Below are positions 38,674-47,363 of a stretch of DNA of 64,000 bases, in pieces. A model generated the notes under the pieces. It was not told the origin of the DNA and did no database searches. It worked only from the letters and a program-made list of their open reading frames with translations. The stretch spans positions 102,490-166,489 of the forward strand of contig NZ_FTMS01000006.1 in the NCBI RefSeq assembly GCF_900156105.1, in the 5' to 3' direction. Each line of letters opens with the position of its first letter. The stretch's first letter is position 1. Origin of the DNA: Alkalispirochaeta americana (lineage in GTDB: Bacteria > Spirochaetota > Spirochaetia > DSM-27196 > Alkalispirochaetaceae). The translations under genes were made by a program, and so were the position numbers.

Positions 38674-39899
38674 ACCTCGGCGGCCCGCCGCTCCAGAAGA
38701 GCCTCGTAGAGATTGAGGGTTTTCCGGGCGATGGCTCGCCAGCTGAAGTGCTCCTCGGCACGACGGCGCCCGGCCTGCCCCATCTGCCTGGCCAGGGCCT
38801 TGTCACCGGCAACCCGGTTGATCGCCTCAGCCAGATCACGGGAAAACTGTTCGGGATCCCGGGGAATGAAGGTGCCCCGTTCCAGATCAAGATCGACCAG
38901 CAGGCCCGTCTCGTCGGGGACCACAACCTCGGGAATACCTCCCACCCGGGAAGCCACCACGGCGGTCTCGCAGGCCATCGCCTCGAGGTTGATAATTCCG
39001 AAGGGTTCGTAGACCGAGGGACAGCAGAACACCGCTGCATGGGAATAGAACTGGATCGTCTCATCCCGGGGAAGCATCTGATCGATCCAGATAATGTCGG
39101 AGCGCGTGCTTCGGGCAGCGGCAACGCTGGCGTTCATCTCCTGGGCAATCTTGTCTGTATCGGGTGCTCCCGCAAGAAGCACCACCTGGATACCCGGATC
39201 GATCCAGGGGATCGCGTCCACCAGGTGAATAATTCCTTTCTGGCGGGTAATACGCCCCACAAAGAGTACGTAGGGCCGATCGGGATCGACGCCATGACGC
39301 TTCAGGGCCTCCGTGGAGGGGTCTTTTCTGTATTCTTCCAGATCGATTCCGTTATGAATCACCTCGGTCTTGGCCTCGGCAGCCCCGAAGTGTGCAAAAA
39401 TATCGTTTCGGGTCTCTTTGGAGACGGCCACCACGGCATCGGCGTTTTCTATGGCGGTGCGCTCCATCCAGCTGCTCAGATGATAGGCAGAACCCAGCTG
39501 CTCGGCTTTCCAGGGCCGAAGGGGCTCCAGGGAGTGGGTGGTCAGGACAAAGGGAATGTCCCAGAGCTTGGCCGCCAGAAGCCCGCCCATCTGGGTGTAC
39601 CAGGTGTGGCAGTGGACCACATCGGCATCGAGGGTATCCTTGGCCATGGCCAGACTTCGCGAGAAGGCTCCCAGGGCGCTGGTAAAACGGGGGTCCGTGT
39701 TACAGGCCATCTCGTCCCAGGGCTGGTACCCCCGAACGCTCAGGTTCCCCTCGGTGCTGTCCTGCGCTCCGAAACAGCGCACCTCCACGGGGACAAACTC
39801 CGCCAGGGCCTTGCTCAGATATTCCACGTGGACACCTGCACCGCCGTAGACGTTGGGCGGGTACTCGTTGCTAAAGAGGGCTACTTTCTTCAGTCTCAT
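38670..39899 (-). CDS. GT4 glycogen synthase (actinobacterial GlgA/GlgM type)
   Basis: 409 residues. It starts MRLKKVALFSNEYPPNVYGGAGVHVEYLS, the glucan-acceptor region of GT4 glycogen synthases. The GT-B donor site shows FVGRITRQKGI and CCPSVYEPFGIINLEAMAC (the E-x7-E motif). Such enzymes transfer glucose from ADP-glucose to alpha-glucan or to glucose-1-phosphate (GlgM). It is about 90 bases downstream of the aspartase gene on the same strand, but with its own AGGAGTG site and likely own promoter. No branching enzyme or GlgC is nearby. Confidence 0.88.
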   Translation of the reverse strand: MRLKKVALFSNEYPPNVYGGAGVHVEYLSKALAEFVPVEVRCFGAQDSTEGNLSVRGYQPWDEMACNTDPRFTSALGAFSRSLAMAKDTLDADVVHCHTWYTQMGGLLAAKLWDIPFVLTTHSLEPLRPWKAEQLGSAYHLSSWMERTAIENADAVVAVSKETRNDIFAHFGAAEAKTEVIHNGIDLEEYRKDPSTEALKRHGVDPDRPYVLFVGRITRQKGIIHLVDAIPWIDPGIQVVLLAGAPDTDKIAQEMNASVAAARSTRSDIIWIDQMLPRDETIQFYSHAAVFCCPSVYEPFGIINLEAMACETAVVASRVGGIPEVVVPDETGLLVDLDLERGTFIPRDPEQFSRDLAEAINRVAGDKALARQMGQAGRRRAEEHFSWRAIARKTLNLYEALLERRAAEV

Positions 39900-39989
39900 G
39901 CCAGATCACTCCTTTGGGGATAACAGGGTTCCTTCCCCAAATACTAACACACTTGCCGGGAAACTGTGGCAGGACCTGGGGCGGGAAGA

Positions 39990-41873
39990 TTACAAAAGCT
40001 GGTCGTCCTTGCGGAATATTTTCTGGCAGCCCGGATCAACCATACCTTCCGGACTCAAGAGATCTTCCAGGGTCTCCCGATCCAGAAGCCCCTGCTCCAG
40101 CACAAGGTCATAGACCCCCCGATTCTGCTCCAGGGCCTCCCTGGCGAGGACGCTGCACCGCTCGTACCCCAGGACCGGAGTCAGGGCCGTAACCAGACCG
40201 ATACTGTTGAGTACGGTCTGCCTGCAATGGTCCTCGTTCGCCGTGATCCCGTCGATACAGCGGACTTTCAGGGTCATCATGCCGTTTTTCAGCATCTCCA
40301 CGGACTGGACAAGACTTTGGACGATCACGGGCTCCATCACATTCAGCTCCAGTTGCCCCGCCTCGGCGGCAATGCTCACGGTGAGATCGTTCCCCATTAC
40401 CTTGAAAGCGATCTGGTTCACCACCTCGGGGATCACAGGATTCACCTTGCCGGGCATGATCGAGGAACCGGCCTGGAGGGGGGGCAGGTTTATTTCCCCG
40501 AAACCAGCCCGAGGCCCCGAGGAAAGCAGCCGCAGATCGTTGCAGATCTTGCTGAGCTTGATCGCCAGACGCTTTACGGCCATGGAGTACATCACGAAGG
40601 ATCCCGTGTCCTGGGTTGCCTCGACCAGATTATCTGCCTTGACCACCTCAAGGCCCGAGATCTCCCGCAGATGGCGTATCACCAGGTTGGCGTAGGCCGG
40701 ATCAGCGTTTATTCCCGTGCCAATGGCGGTTCCCCCCAGGTTGACCTCCAGAAAAAGGCGGGCGTTCTCCTGGAGCCGGAGTATTTCCTCTTCCAGCGTT
40801 ACCGCATAGGCCTCGAAGGTCTGGCCCAGCGTCATGGGAACGGCATCCTGCAATTGGGTGCGGCCCATCTTGATCACCCCGGCAAATTCCTCGCTCTTGC
40901 GACGGAAGGATCCAATCAGCTCCCGTAAAACCTGGAGAAAGGGCTCGTTACCCCGCACCAGAGCTATCTTCACCGCCGTGGGATAGGCGTCATTGGTGGA
41001 CTGCGAGAGGTTTACATGATTGTTGGGGTGACAATAGCGATATTCCCCCCGGCGGTGCCCCAGAAGCTCCAGCGCCCGGTTGGCGATCACCTCGTTGGCG
41101 TTCATGTTTGTGGAGGTTCCAGCCCCGCCCTGAATCATATCCACCGTAAAATGGGGGTGGAGCTTTCCGTTGGTGATCTCCCGGCAGGCGGCGATGATCG
41201 CCGCAGAACGCACCGAGTCAAGGAGGCCCAGATCGCGGTTTGCCCTGGCCGCAGCCTCCTTCACCATGGCCAGAGAGCTGATGATCAGGGGGTAAAAGCT
41301 GAGGGATATTCCGCTGATGTTAAAGTTTTCCAACGCCCGCAGGGTCTGTATTCCATAATAGGCCTCGTAGGGAACGTTGCGTTCGCCCAAAAGATCCTTC
41401 TCGGGACGGGTTCGTCCCGATTCGTATTGTGCTCCGGAGTCAATAATCCGGTTTGTGGCTCCCCGCATGCGTCGTGCCATGACCCGGATCACCTGGGAGA
41501 GAACCTTCACCGTAGCTCGGGGGCTTTCCGACAGAAACCCCCGGTGAACGATGAGAACCAGGGTATCCACCACGGCCCGGCCCGAGGTGGAGTGAGGAGA
41601 GGTGCTCCCCCAGGCGCTCTCCCCCAGGAAATCACCGGTGCTGAAATAACTGAGCCGGGTCTCGCTGCCCAGGGCGCTCTGTTTCACCAGCTCCACGCCG
41701 CCCCGACAGATAACAAAGACGTTTGTTCGGGGTGCGTTCTGACGAAAAAGAAACTCTCCCGGAGCGTATCGCCGCTCTTCGGTGAAGCGAAGAAGCGTCT
41801 CGAACTCATCCTCCTGAAGCTCCCGAAAGAGCTCCAGGTTCCGCAAGAACTGGATCGTTTCCGCCTTCGTCAT
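39990..41873 (-). CDS. Aspartate ammonia-lyase fused to a cyclic-nucleotide-binding domain
   Basis: 627 residues, against about 470 for ordinary aspartase. Residues 5-135 form a CNBD/CRP-like beta roll with phosphate-binding cassette FLGES (82-86) and Arg99; no DNA-binding helix-turn-helix follows. Residues 156-627 are an aspartase/fumarase-superfamily lyase with STNDAYP, GRTQLQDAVP and the signature GSSIMPGKVNP (469-479). The reaction is aspartate to fumarate plus ammonia. The N-terminal domain suggests control by a cyclic nucleotide or another small ligand. GGAGAACAG site before ATG 41873. Last gene of the sugar-ABC/CutC/ROK/M81 operon. Confidence 0.88.
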   Translation of the reverse strand: MTKAETIQFLRNLELFRELQEDEFETLLRFTEERRYAPGEFLFRQNAPRTNVFVICRGGVELVKQSALGSETRLSYFSTGDFLGESAWGSTSPHSTSGRAVVDTLVLIVHRGFLSESPRATVKVLSQVIRVMARRMRGATNRIIDSGAQYESGRTRPEKDLLGERNVPYEAYYGIQTLRALENFNISGISLSFYPLIISSLAMVKEAAARANRDLGLLDSVRSAAIIAACREITNGKLHPHFTVDMIQGGAGTSTNMNANEVIANRALELLGHRRGEYRYCHPNNHVNLSQSTNDAYPTAVKIALVRGNEPFLQVLRELIGSFRRKSEEFAGVIKMGRTQLQDAVPMTLGQTFEAYAVTLEEEILRLQENARLFLEVNLGGTAIGTGINADPAYANLVIRHLREISGLEVVKADNLVEATQDTGSFVMYSMAVKRLAIKLSKICNDLRLLSSGPRAGFGEINLPPLQAGSSIMPGKVNPVIPEVVNQIAFKVMGNDLTVSIAAEAGQLELNVMEPVIVQSLVQSVEMLKNGMMTLKVRCIDGITANEDHCRQTVLNSIGLVTALTPVLGYERCSVLAREALEQNRGVYDLVLEQGLLDRETLEDLLSPEGMVDPGCQKIFRKDDQLL

Positions 41874-41917
41874 GGTCTGTTCTCCTTCGGAGGGGTGCCC
41901 GTGCAACAGGGTTCCTC

Positions 41918-43444
41918 TCAGAGGGTGTCCTGGCCCCCCGGAAAAGAGGGGCCAAAGGCTTCACCCCGGGGTGTGTGATCAATCTCCGCATCCAGAGGAA
42001 AGACAGGACGGGAGAGCTCCGTGAAGGGGAGCGTCTCCAGCACCTCGTTGCTGCTCCCCGGTGTCAGGGCCATGATCGTGCGGGCGGCGCACCGCTTGTG
42101 GGGATCTGTCAGATATCCCAGTTTCACCACGATCACCGCGTAGTCCTCGACCCTCCTGTTCAGCGCTTCGAACATCCGGGGGGTTACAAAGCCGATGTGG
42201 TTGGAGACCAGAATCAGCTCCACGAACCCGGCCCGGACCATCACCATATCAGTATGAAAGCGCTCCCACTTTCGCGCAAGGGAAAGGACCTCTACCTCCA
42301 GGCGAAGGGGCTTCGATGTGACCTGATCGAACCGGGCTCCCAGGGCAAGTTCCAGCCTGGCCCCCACTCCGGCCTGGAGACACCGTTCCACTGCCGGAGG
42401 GTCGTAGATCCCCGCATAAAGAAGAGGTGTCTCCAGGTGGCTGAAGGGCTCGTACTCAAGAATCTGCCCGAGAAAGCCCGTGCAGTCGGCAGAAGAACCA
42501 GCTGTGGGGTTATCACCGGAATCGGAGAGATACACAGGCCACGCTCCCTCTCTGGCAGCCGCCAGGGCAGCCTCCAGAGCCTCCCCGGGGGGATAGCTGT
42601 CGGTGTGAAACCGGAAGTTTTTTCGTTCCTGCCAGAAGGCCCGGGCCAGATCCTCCGCCTCGGCCCGGGCCGCAACGCTGGATTCTTCCATCACCACCAG
42701 GGCCGAGACTCCGTTTTCCGGACAGTCCGCCCAGGGAAACCCCAGAAGATAGGAGAGCGCCATTACGCCCGGCTGCTGTTCCCGCTCCCGCAGAAGTTCG
42801 ATCAGCCCCCGCATTGGTTCCACGCTGGTCTCGGTTTTCTCTCCGGCGATAATCAGGGGGAGCTTGCACCAGCCGATGACGGGCCTCACGCCCTGGCGCA
42901 GCATGGCAACAAGCATGCGCGCCGCATGCTCCCCCGTCTCGAAGCAGTCCGTATGGGGTGCCTGTTTATACCCCACCACAGCATCAAGACACCGTACCAT
43001 GGGTTCCGTGACGGTGGCGTGCATATCCAGAGAGGCCGAAAGCGGCGTATGGGGGAAAATTTCCCGAAGCGCCTCCAGCAGATCCCCCTCGGCGTCACCG
43101 ATCCCCTCAACCCGCATGGAGCCGTGGAGAGACAGGGCAATCCCGTCGATGAGAGAGGACTCACGGGCTTTCCGGGCTCGCTGAAGAAATTCCTCTTTCA
43201 CCGAGAGGTAAAACTCCCGGGAGACCACCCCGTTAGGGACAGCCCGGGCCATCAGGATCGGCTCCACCTGGAACCCCTCGGTCTGAAGGGTTTTGATGAT
43301 TCCGCTGATACTGTCATCGTCGTTGAGAACGCCAAAGATCTCGTCACCCCGCTGGAGGGAGAAATCCTCAGCCCCCGTAATAATGGGGTTGAAGGTATTC
43401 GACTCGTGGTGGATTCCACCCACAAGAACACGCATGGTTTTCAT
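41918..43444 (-). CDS. M81-family metalloenzyme (MlrC-like)
   Basis: 508 residues. MlrC-type zinc enzyme: GGIHHESNTFNP at the start, LHGSMRVEG, and SLDMHATVTEPM followed by APHTDCFETG. MlrC cleaves linearised microcystin; most relatives have unknown amide or peptide substrates. Cytoplasmic. AGGAGG site before the ATG at 43444. It lies between the ROK regulator and the CNBD-aspartase, 43-44 bases from each, which ties it to the same operon. Its natural substrate may be what the ABC transporter imports, after processing (inference). Confidence 0.85.
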   Translation of the reverse strand: MKTMRVLVGGIHHESNTFNPIITGAEDFSLQRGDEIFGVLNDDDSISGIIKTLQTEGFQVEPILMARAVPNGVVSREFYLSVKEEFLQRARKARESSLIDGIALSLHGSMRVEGIGDAEGDLLEALREIFPHTPLSASLDMHATVTEPMVRCLDAVVGYKQAPHTDCFETGEHAARMLVAMLRQGVRPVIGWCKLPLIIAGEKTETSVEPMRGLIELLREREQQPGVMALSYLLGFPWADCPENGVSALVVMEESSVAARAEAEDLARAFWQERKNFRFHTDSYPPGEALEAALAAAREGAWPVYLSDSGDNPTAGSSADCTGFLGQILEYEPFSHLETPLLYAGIYDPPAVERCLQAGVGARLELALGARFDQVTSKPLRLEVEVLSLARKWERFHTDMVMVRAGFVELILVSNHIGFVTPRMFEALNRRVEDYAVIVVKLGYLTDPHKRCAARTIMALTPGSSNEVLETLPFTELSRPVFPLDAEIDHTPRGEAFGPSFPGGQDTL

Positions 43445-43487
43445 CCTTATCCTCCTCGGCAGGGCCTTTGCCCTGATATTTTCAGGG

Positions 43488-44687
43488 TTAGTCAATCAAG
43501 TTGGTCAGCAGAGACCGCCAGATTCTGGCATCCTGTTCCCTGCCGCCAATACGGGGTATGGAATAGAGTGTGTCCAGGACTGCAGCAGCAGCACCCCGGG
43601 CGGCGTCGTACTCGGCATTGCCCAGGACCTCCACCTGGACACCGCTACGGGCAAGGGCGTCCCACTCCTGGCGGAGGTCTTCTTCCAGGACGCGCCGGAT
43701 CAGGTCACCTTCGGATGAAAGATCGCCTCCCACAAAGAGTGCCCGGGGGTTGCTGATGTGCATGAAAAGAATCAGGGTCCGCAGGAGTTCCACCACCAGC
43801 TTTCTGCGAATCCCGGCGTCCCGGGAAACCCTGTTCATCTCCAGGGGTGTGAGGGCGATCTGACCGGGTACGTTGCCGCTTTCTTCGAAGAAGAGACTGC
43901 GGAACTCCCCGGCCCGGCGGGTAAAGCCGTTATAAATTGTCCCGTTATAGACCAACCCCAAACCCACACCCACCGAGGGATATCCCTCGGGCAAAAGCTC
44001 CTGCCGGTGAAAACGGGGCAAGAGATATACAAAGGAATCGTCTTCGTCCCGGCTGTCGTACCAAAGAGTTTTCCAGGCGCAGCAGTTTGCGTCGTTTTCC
44101 ATGAGCACCGGATAGGAAAAAGTCCTGGCCAGGAACTCTCCCAGGTGTGCCCCGGTGAGATTATGGGACCAGCATTCCTCGATCACAGGCCCCTCGGGGT
44201 CTACCACGCCAGGGATCGCCACCCCGGCCCCCAAAACGGGCATATTCCGGGGAATGCGGCTCTCCACCTCGGCAAGGACCGACGAAAAAAGCGCTTCAAA
44301 GCCCGCTGCAGCGGCGTGGTACTCGCGATGGACGCAGACGATCTCCTCTCCGGCAATATCGGTTACCAGGGCTTTGTAGTAATCTGCCTGGAGATCCAGC
44401 CCGATCACCGCTCCGTAGGTGGGGTTGATCACGATCCGGGTTGCTCTGCGACCGCTGCCCCGGGCAGGCTCATCGGAAGAATCAGCAGGGTCATTCCCGC
44501 CAAAACCGCTCTCCACCACAAGCCCCGCCTGAAGCAGGCGGTTGACGATATAGGTCACCGTGGAGGGCTGGAGTCCCAGCTCCCGGGAGATTCTGCGCCG
44601 GGAGGCGCCGCCGCTTCTGCGCAGAAAGTCCAGCAACAGCGAGCCGTTGGCAGCTTTCTGATATCGACTGTTTCCTACCAGTTTCAT
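43488..44687 (-). CDS. ROK-family transcriptional regulator
   Basis: 399 residues: N-terminal winged helix (ASRRRISRELGLQPSTVTYIVNRL), then a ROK sugar-kinase-like domain with VGLGLVYNGTIYNGFTRRAGEF. The usual ROK zinc motif (HxxxxCxCxxxGC) is absent after that signature; the sequence there has no cysteine. As for NagC/Mlc-like proteins, it should repress a sugar-transport operon and release on binding a sugar. I chose ATG 44687, preceded by GGGGGT; an ATG 18 bases earlier is possible. A fitting palindrome sits over the operon promoter (48697-48725). Confidence 0.88.
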   Translation of the reverse strand: MKLVGNSRYQKAANGSLLLDFLRRSGGASRRRISRELGLQPSTVTYIVNRLLQAGLVVESGFGGNDPADSSDEPARGSGRRATRIVINPTYGAVIGLDLQADYYKALVTDIAGEEIVCVHREYHAAAAGFEALFSSVLAEVESRIPRNMPVLGAGVAIPGVVDPEGPVIEECWSHNLTGAHLGEFLARTFSYPVLMENDANCCAWKTLWYDSRDEDDSFVYLLPRFHRQELLPEGYPSVGVGLGLVYNGTIYNGFTRRAGEFRSLFFEESGNVPGQIALTPLEMNRVSRDAGIRRKLVVELLRTLILFMHISNPRALFVGGDLSSEGDLIRRVLEEDLRQEWDALARSGVQVEVLGNAEYDAARGAAAAVLDTLYSIPRIGGREQDARIWRSLLTNLID

Positions 44688-44711
44688 CGTACCCCCGGGT
44701 TTCATGTTGAG

Positions 44712-45464
44712 CTATTCCAGGGTGCGACAGATATCGGACACCTGGCTTTCATCGGTGAAGGTAGAGACAAACTCGGGCTGCCGCAACTGTCCTCCCATGA
44801 AAACATGGCCCGGGCGATAGGTCATGGCGCTTTCCTCATCCCGGTTGGCCGCGATGTGATACTCCCGGGCTCCGATCATCCCGGCAAGAAGGCCAATATT
44901 GCGAGGCGTGATCCCGGCCCCGGGCATAATGATGATTCGGTCACCGGCCCGTTTCACCAGGTCCCTCAACCGCGAAGCCCCCTCCAGGACCGACGCCTCC
45001 TGGCCGGAAGAGAGGATTCTGTCGAATCCCAGGGAGATGATTGTTTCCAGCGCGGCGAAGGGATCCTGGACCATATCGAAGGCACGGTGGAAGGTCACGT
45101 TCATGGGACGCGCCAGCTCCAGAAGCTCGGCGTTCCGCTCCTGATCCACCTCCCCCCGGGCGGTCAGTATTCCCAGAACAACTCCGTCAGCGCCCTCCTC
45201 CCGGGCCATGATAACGTCTTCCCGCATCACCTCGAACTCCCGGGGAGAGTAGAGGAAATCCCCGCCCCGGGGGCGAATGATCACCTGCAACCCGATATCG
45301 ATGCTCCGGCGCGTTACCCGGATGGAACCGGCACTGGGGGTGGTTCCCCCCTCAAACAAATTGTCGCACAACTCAACCCGGTCAGCACCGCCAACCTGGG
45401 CCCGCACCGCTGATTCTACCGAATCAAGACAAACCTCGACCTTCACTTTACGTTCTGATTTCAT
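44712..45464 (-). CDS. cutC: CutC-family protein
   Basis: 250 residues, the normal CutC length, a TIM-barrel protein. Hallmarks are VEVCLDSVESA at the start, RVELCDNLFEGGTTPS, RPRGGDF, TFHRAFD and GFDRILSSG. CutC was linked to copper tolerance in E. coli, but the activity is unsettled. Placement between sugar permeases and a ROK regulator suggests a carbohydrate-related task here. Cytoplasmic. It lies 32 bases after the permease gene and 24 before the ROK gene. Confidence 0.93.
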   Translation of the reverse strand: MKSERKVKVEVCLDSVESAVRAQVGGADRVELCDNLFEGGTTPSAGSIRVTRRSIDIGLQVIIRPRGGDFLYSPREFEVMREDVIMAREEGADGVVLGILTARGEVDQERNAELLELARPMNVTFHRAFDMVQDPFAALETIISLGFDRILSSGQEASVLEGASRLRDLVKRAGDRIIIMPGAGITPRNIGLLAGMIGAREYHIAANRDEESAMTYRPGHVFMGGQLRQPEFVSTFTDESQVSDICRTLE

Positions 45465-45496
45465 TCAAGCACTCCTGTCGTTGCATTCTATGTTAT

Positions 45497-46339
45497 TTAC
45501 TCTTTCAAGGCGCCTTCGCCAAAACCACTGATCAACAAATTATGGGCACCAATATAAAAAAGGATCATGGGAACTGTCCCGATCACCAGAGCTGCAAACT
45601 GCATCCCGTAGTTCACGTTCAGCCGCCCGGCGAAGGAATTAATCGCCACAGGGAGGCTTCTCATGGACTCCCCGCTGGTCAGAATGAAGACCAGGATAAA
45701 CTCGTTCCAGTTTCTGAGGAAGGTCAGAACCGCGATGGTGGCCATTACCGGCGAGGCCACCACGATAATGATCCGGAAAAAGACCTGCACGTAGGTGGCG
45801 CCATCTATCACGGCGGCCTCCACCAGCGAATCGGGTATGCCCCGGATGTAGGAGCAGGCAAGAAGCACCGCCATGGGCAAACCAAAGGCGATGTAGGGAA
45901 GAATCACACCGATCCGGGTATCGTAGAGGCCAATTCGGGTTTGCATGATGAAAAGCGGCGTGATAACAGCGTTCACCGTGATAAGCAGCCCCAGGGTAAA
46001 GACCCCGAAATATACCCTGGCCGACGAGTAGCCGAACTTGGTCAGGGCGAAGCCTGCCGCCAGCGAGAAGAGAACCGTAAAAAAGGTACCGAAGCCTGTA
46101 TAGATTACGCTGTTCATCGCGGCAACGCCCATGTTTCCCATGCGCCAGGCATCGTGATAGTTCTTCAGCGTGGGGTCCCGGGGCCAGCCCAGGGGATGAA
46201 ACATGATCTCGCCCTGAAGCTTGAAGGATGAATAGAGCATCCAGATCAGGGGAAAGAGGGTTATCACCGTGAAGGTGAGCAAGAACACATACGCAAAGAG
46301 GCGCCAGCCCCGGGACATATCCTGATTCATCGGTTTCAT
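45497..46339 (-). CDS. CUT1 sugar ABC permease, MalG type
   Basis: 280 residues, six helices. The coupling EAA motif appears as LVEAAVIDGATYVQVFFRIIIVVASP (in two parts across residues about 185-210). It pairs with the MalF-type permease upstream (about 10-base gap) to form an inner-membrane channel for an oligosaccharide or glycoside. The ATG at 46339 has a GGGAGAG site; an earlier ATG overlapping the upstream stop has none. Confidence 0.92.
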   Translation of the reverse strand: MKPMNQDMSRGWRLFAYVFLLTFTVITLFPLIWMLYSSFKLQGEIMFHPLGWPRDPTLKNYHDAWRMGNMGVAAMNSVIYTGFGTFFTVLFSLAAGFALTKFGYSSARVYFGVFTLGLLITVNAVITPLFIMQTRIGLYDTRIGVILPYIAFGLPMAVLLACSYIRGIPDSLVEAAVIDGATYVQVFFRIIIVVASPVMATIAVLTFLRNWNEFILVFILTSGESMRSLPVAINSFAGRLNVNYGMQFAALVIGTVPMILFYIGAHNLLISGFGEGALKE

Positions 46340-46349
46340 AGCGCTCTCC

Positions 46350-47237
46350 CTAGTCATATTTCTTCTGAAACCGGCCGTAGATCCAGCGGGCCAGGGTAAT
46401 AAGCCCTACGCTGATCACCACCATGATAACCGAGACGGCACTGCCGTACCCGAAATTATTGAACGTGAAGGTGTGTCGATAGAGGTAGATCGACATGACA
46501 CTGGTATAGTTCACCGGGCCGCCCCCGGTCATGGCAAAGACCAGGTCAAAACTCTTGAAGCTCCCCGAAATGGCGAAGATAGAGCTGATGAAAAGAACGT
46601 TCGCCAGGGAGGGTACCACCACCTGGGTGAGGATCGTAAACTCCCCCGCTCCGTCGAGTTTGGCGGCCTCTATGGTGGATGAGGGAATGCGCTGCATGTT
46701 TGCAAGGAACATCACCATGTAGAGACTGGTGTGCATCCACAAGAGTACTACCAGAATGGGCACCATGGCCCAGTCCTGGTTCTCGAAGATGCGCACCACG
46801 TAATCGGGATTTCCCGTGAGAACCCGCACCATGTTGGTATAGAGGCCAACGGGCGAAAAGATGCGGTTCCACAGGAGGGCCACCACCACCGCCGAGATCG
46901 TGATGGGCAAAAAAATGATCATCTCGAAGAACCTCGTGCCACGCACAAGCTTGCGAAAAAGAAGATACGCCAGAAGTATTCCCAGGGGTATCTGGCCCAG
47001 AACGGAGGTGAGCATGATCTGAACATTGTTCCACAGGGCCCGGTGAAACTCGGGATCCCGCAGGATCACCAGATAGTTATCGAACCCCACAAATCCGGTG
47101 AGGACAAAGTTCCTCCACCGTGTGAACGAGAGAAGCCCGCTCAATCCGATGGGAAAGATAATCACCGAGAGGTAGATCACCAGCGCTGGGAACAGCAACA
47201 GGTAGTAACTCGCCCGCTTGTCTCTGGTCTCGACCAT
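46350..47237 (-). CDS. CUT1 sugar ABC permease, MalF type
   Basis: 295 residues, six helices, with the EAA loop IEAAKLDGAGEFTILTQVV. With the downstream MalG-type subunit and the upstream binding protein it forms a CUT1 importer. No ATPase gene is in the operon. Such systems often share an MsmK/MalK-type ATPase encoded elsewhere. AGGAGACGAGGC before ATG 47237. Confidence 0.92.
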   Translation of the reverse strand: MVETRDKRASYYLLLFPALVIYLSVIIFPIGLSGLLSFTRWRNFVLTGFVGFDNYLVILRDPEFHRALWNNVQIMLTSVLGQIPLGILLAYLLFRKLVRGTRFFEMIIFLPITISAVVVALLWNRIFSPVGLYTNMVRVLTGNPDYVVRIFENQDWAMVPILVVLLWMHTSLYMVMFLANMQRIPSSTIEAAKLDGAGEFTILTQVVVPSLANVLFISSIFAISGSFKSFDLVFAMTGGGPVNYTSVMSIYLYRHTFTFNNFGYGSAVSVIMVVISVGLITLARWIYGRFQKKYD

Positions 47238-47363
47238 GCCTCGTCTCCTGTAATCCTTCTCGCTCTGACTCGTGCTGACTTGTGGTGAATCGTGGTGAAC
47301 CACGAAGAGCAGCTCCCGGGACGAAGGGGCCCGGGAGGCGCTCCTGGTGGCATCGAACCCGGG

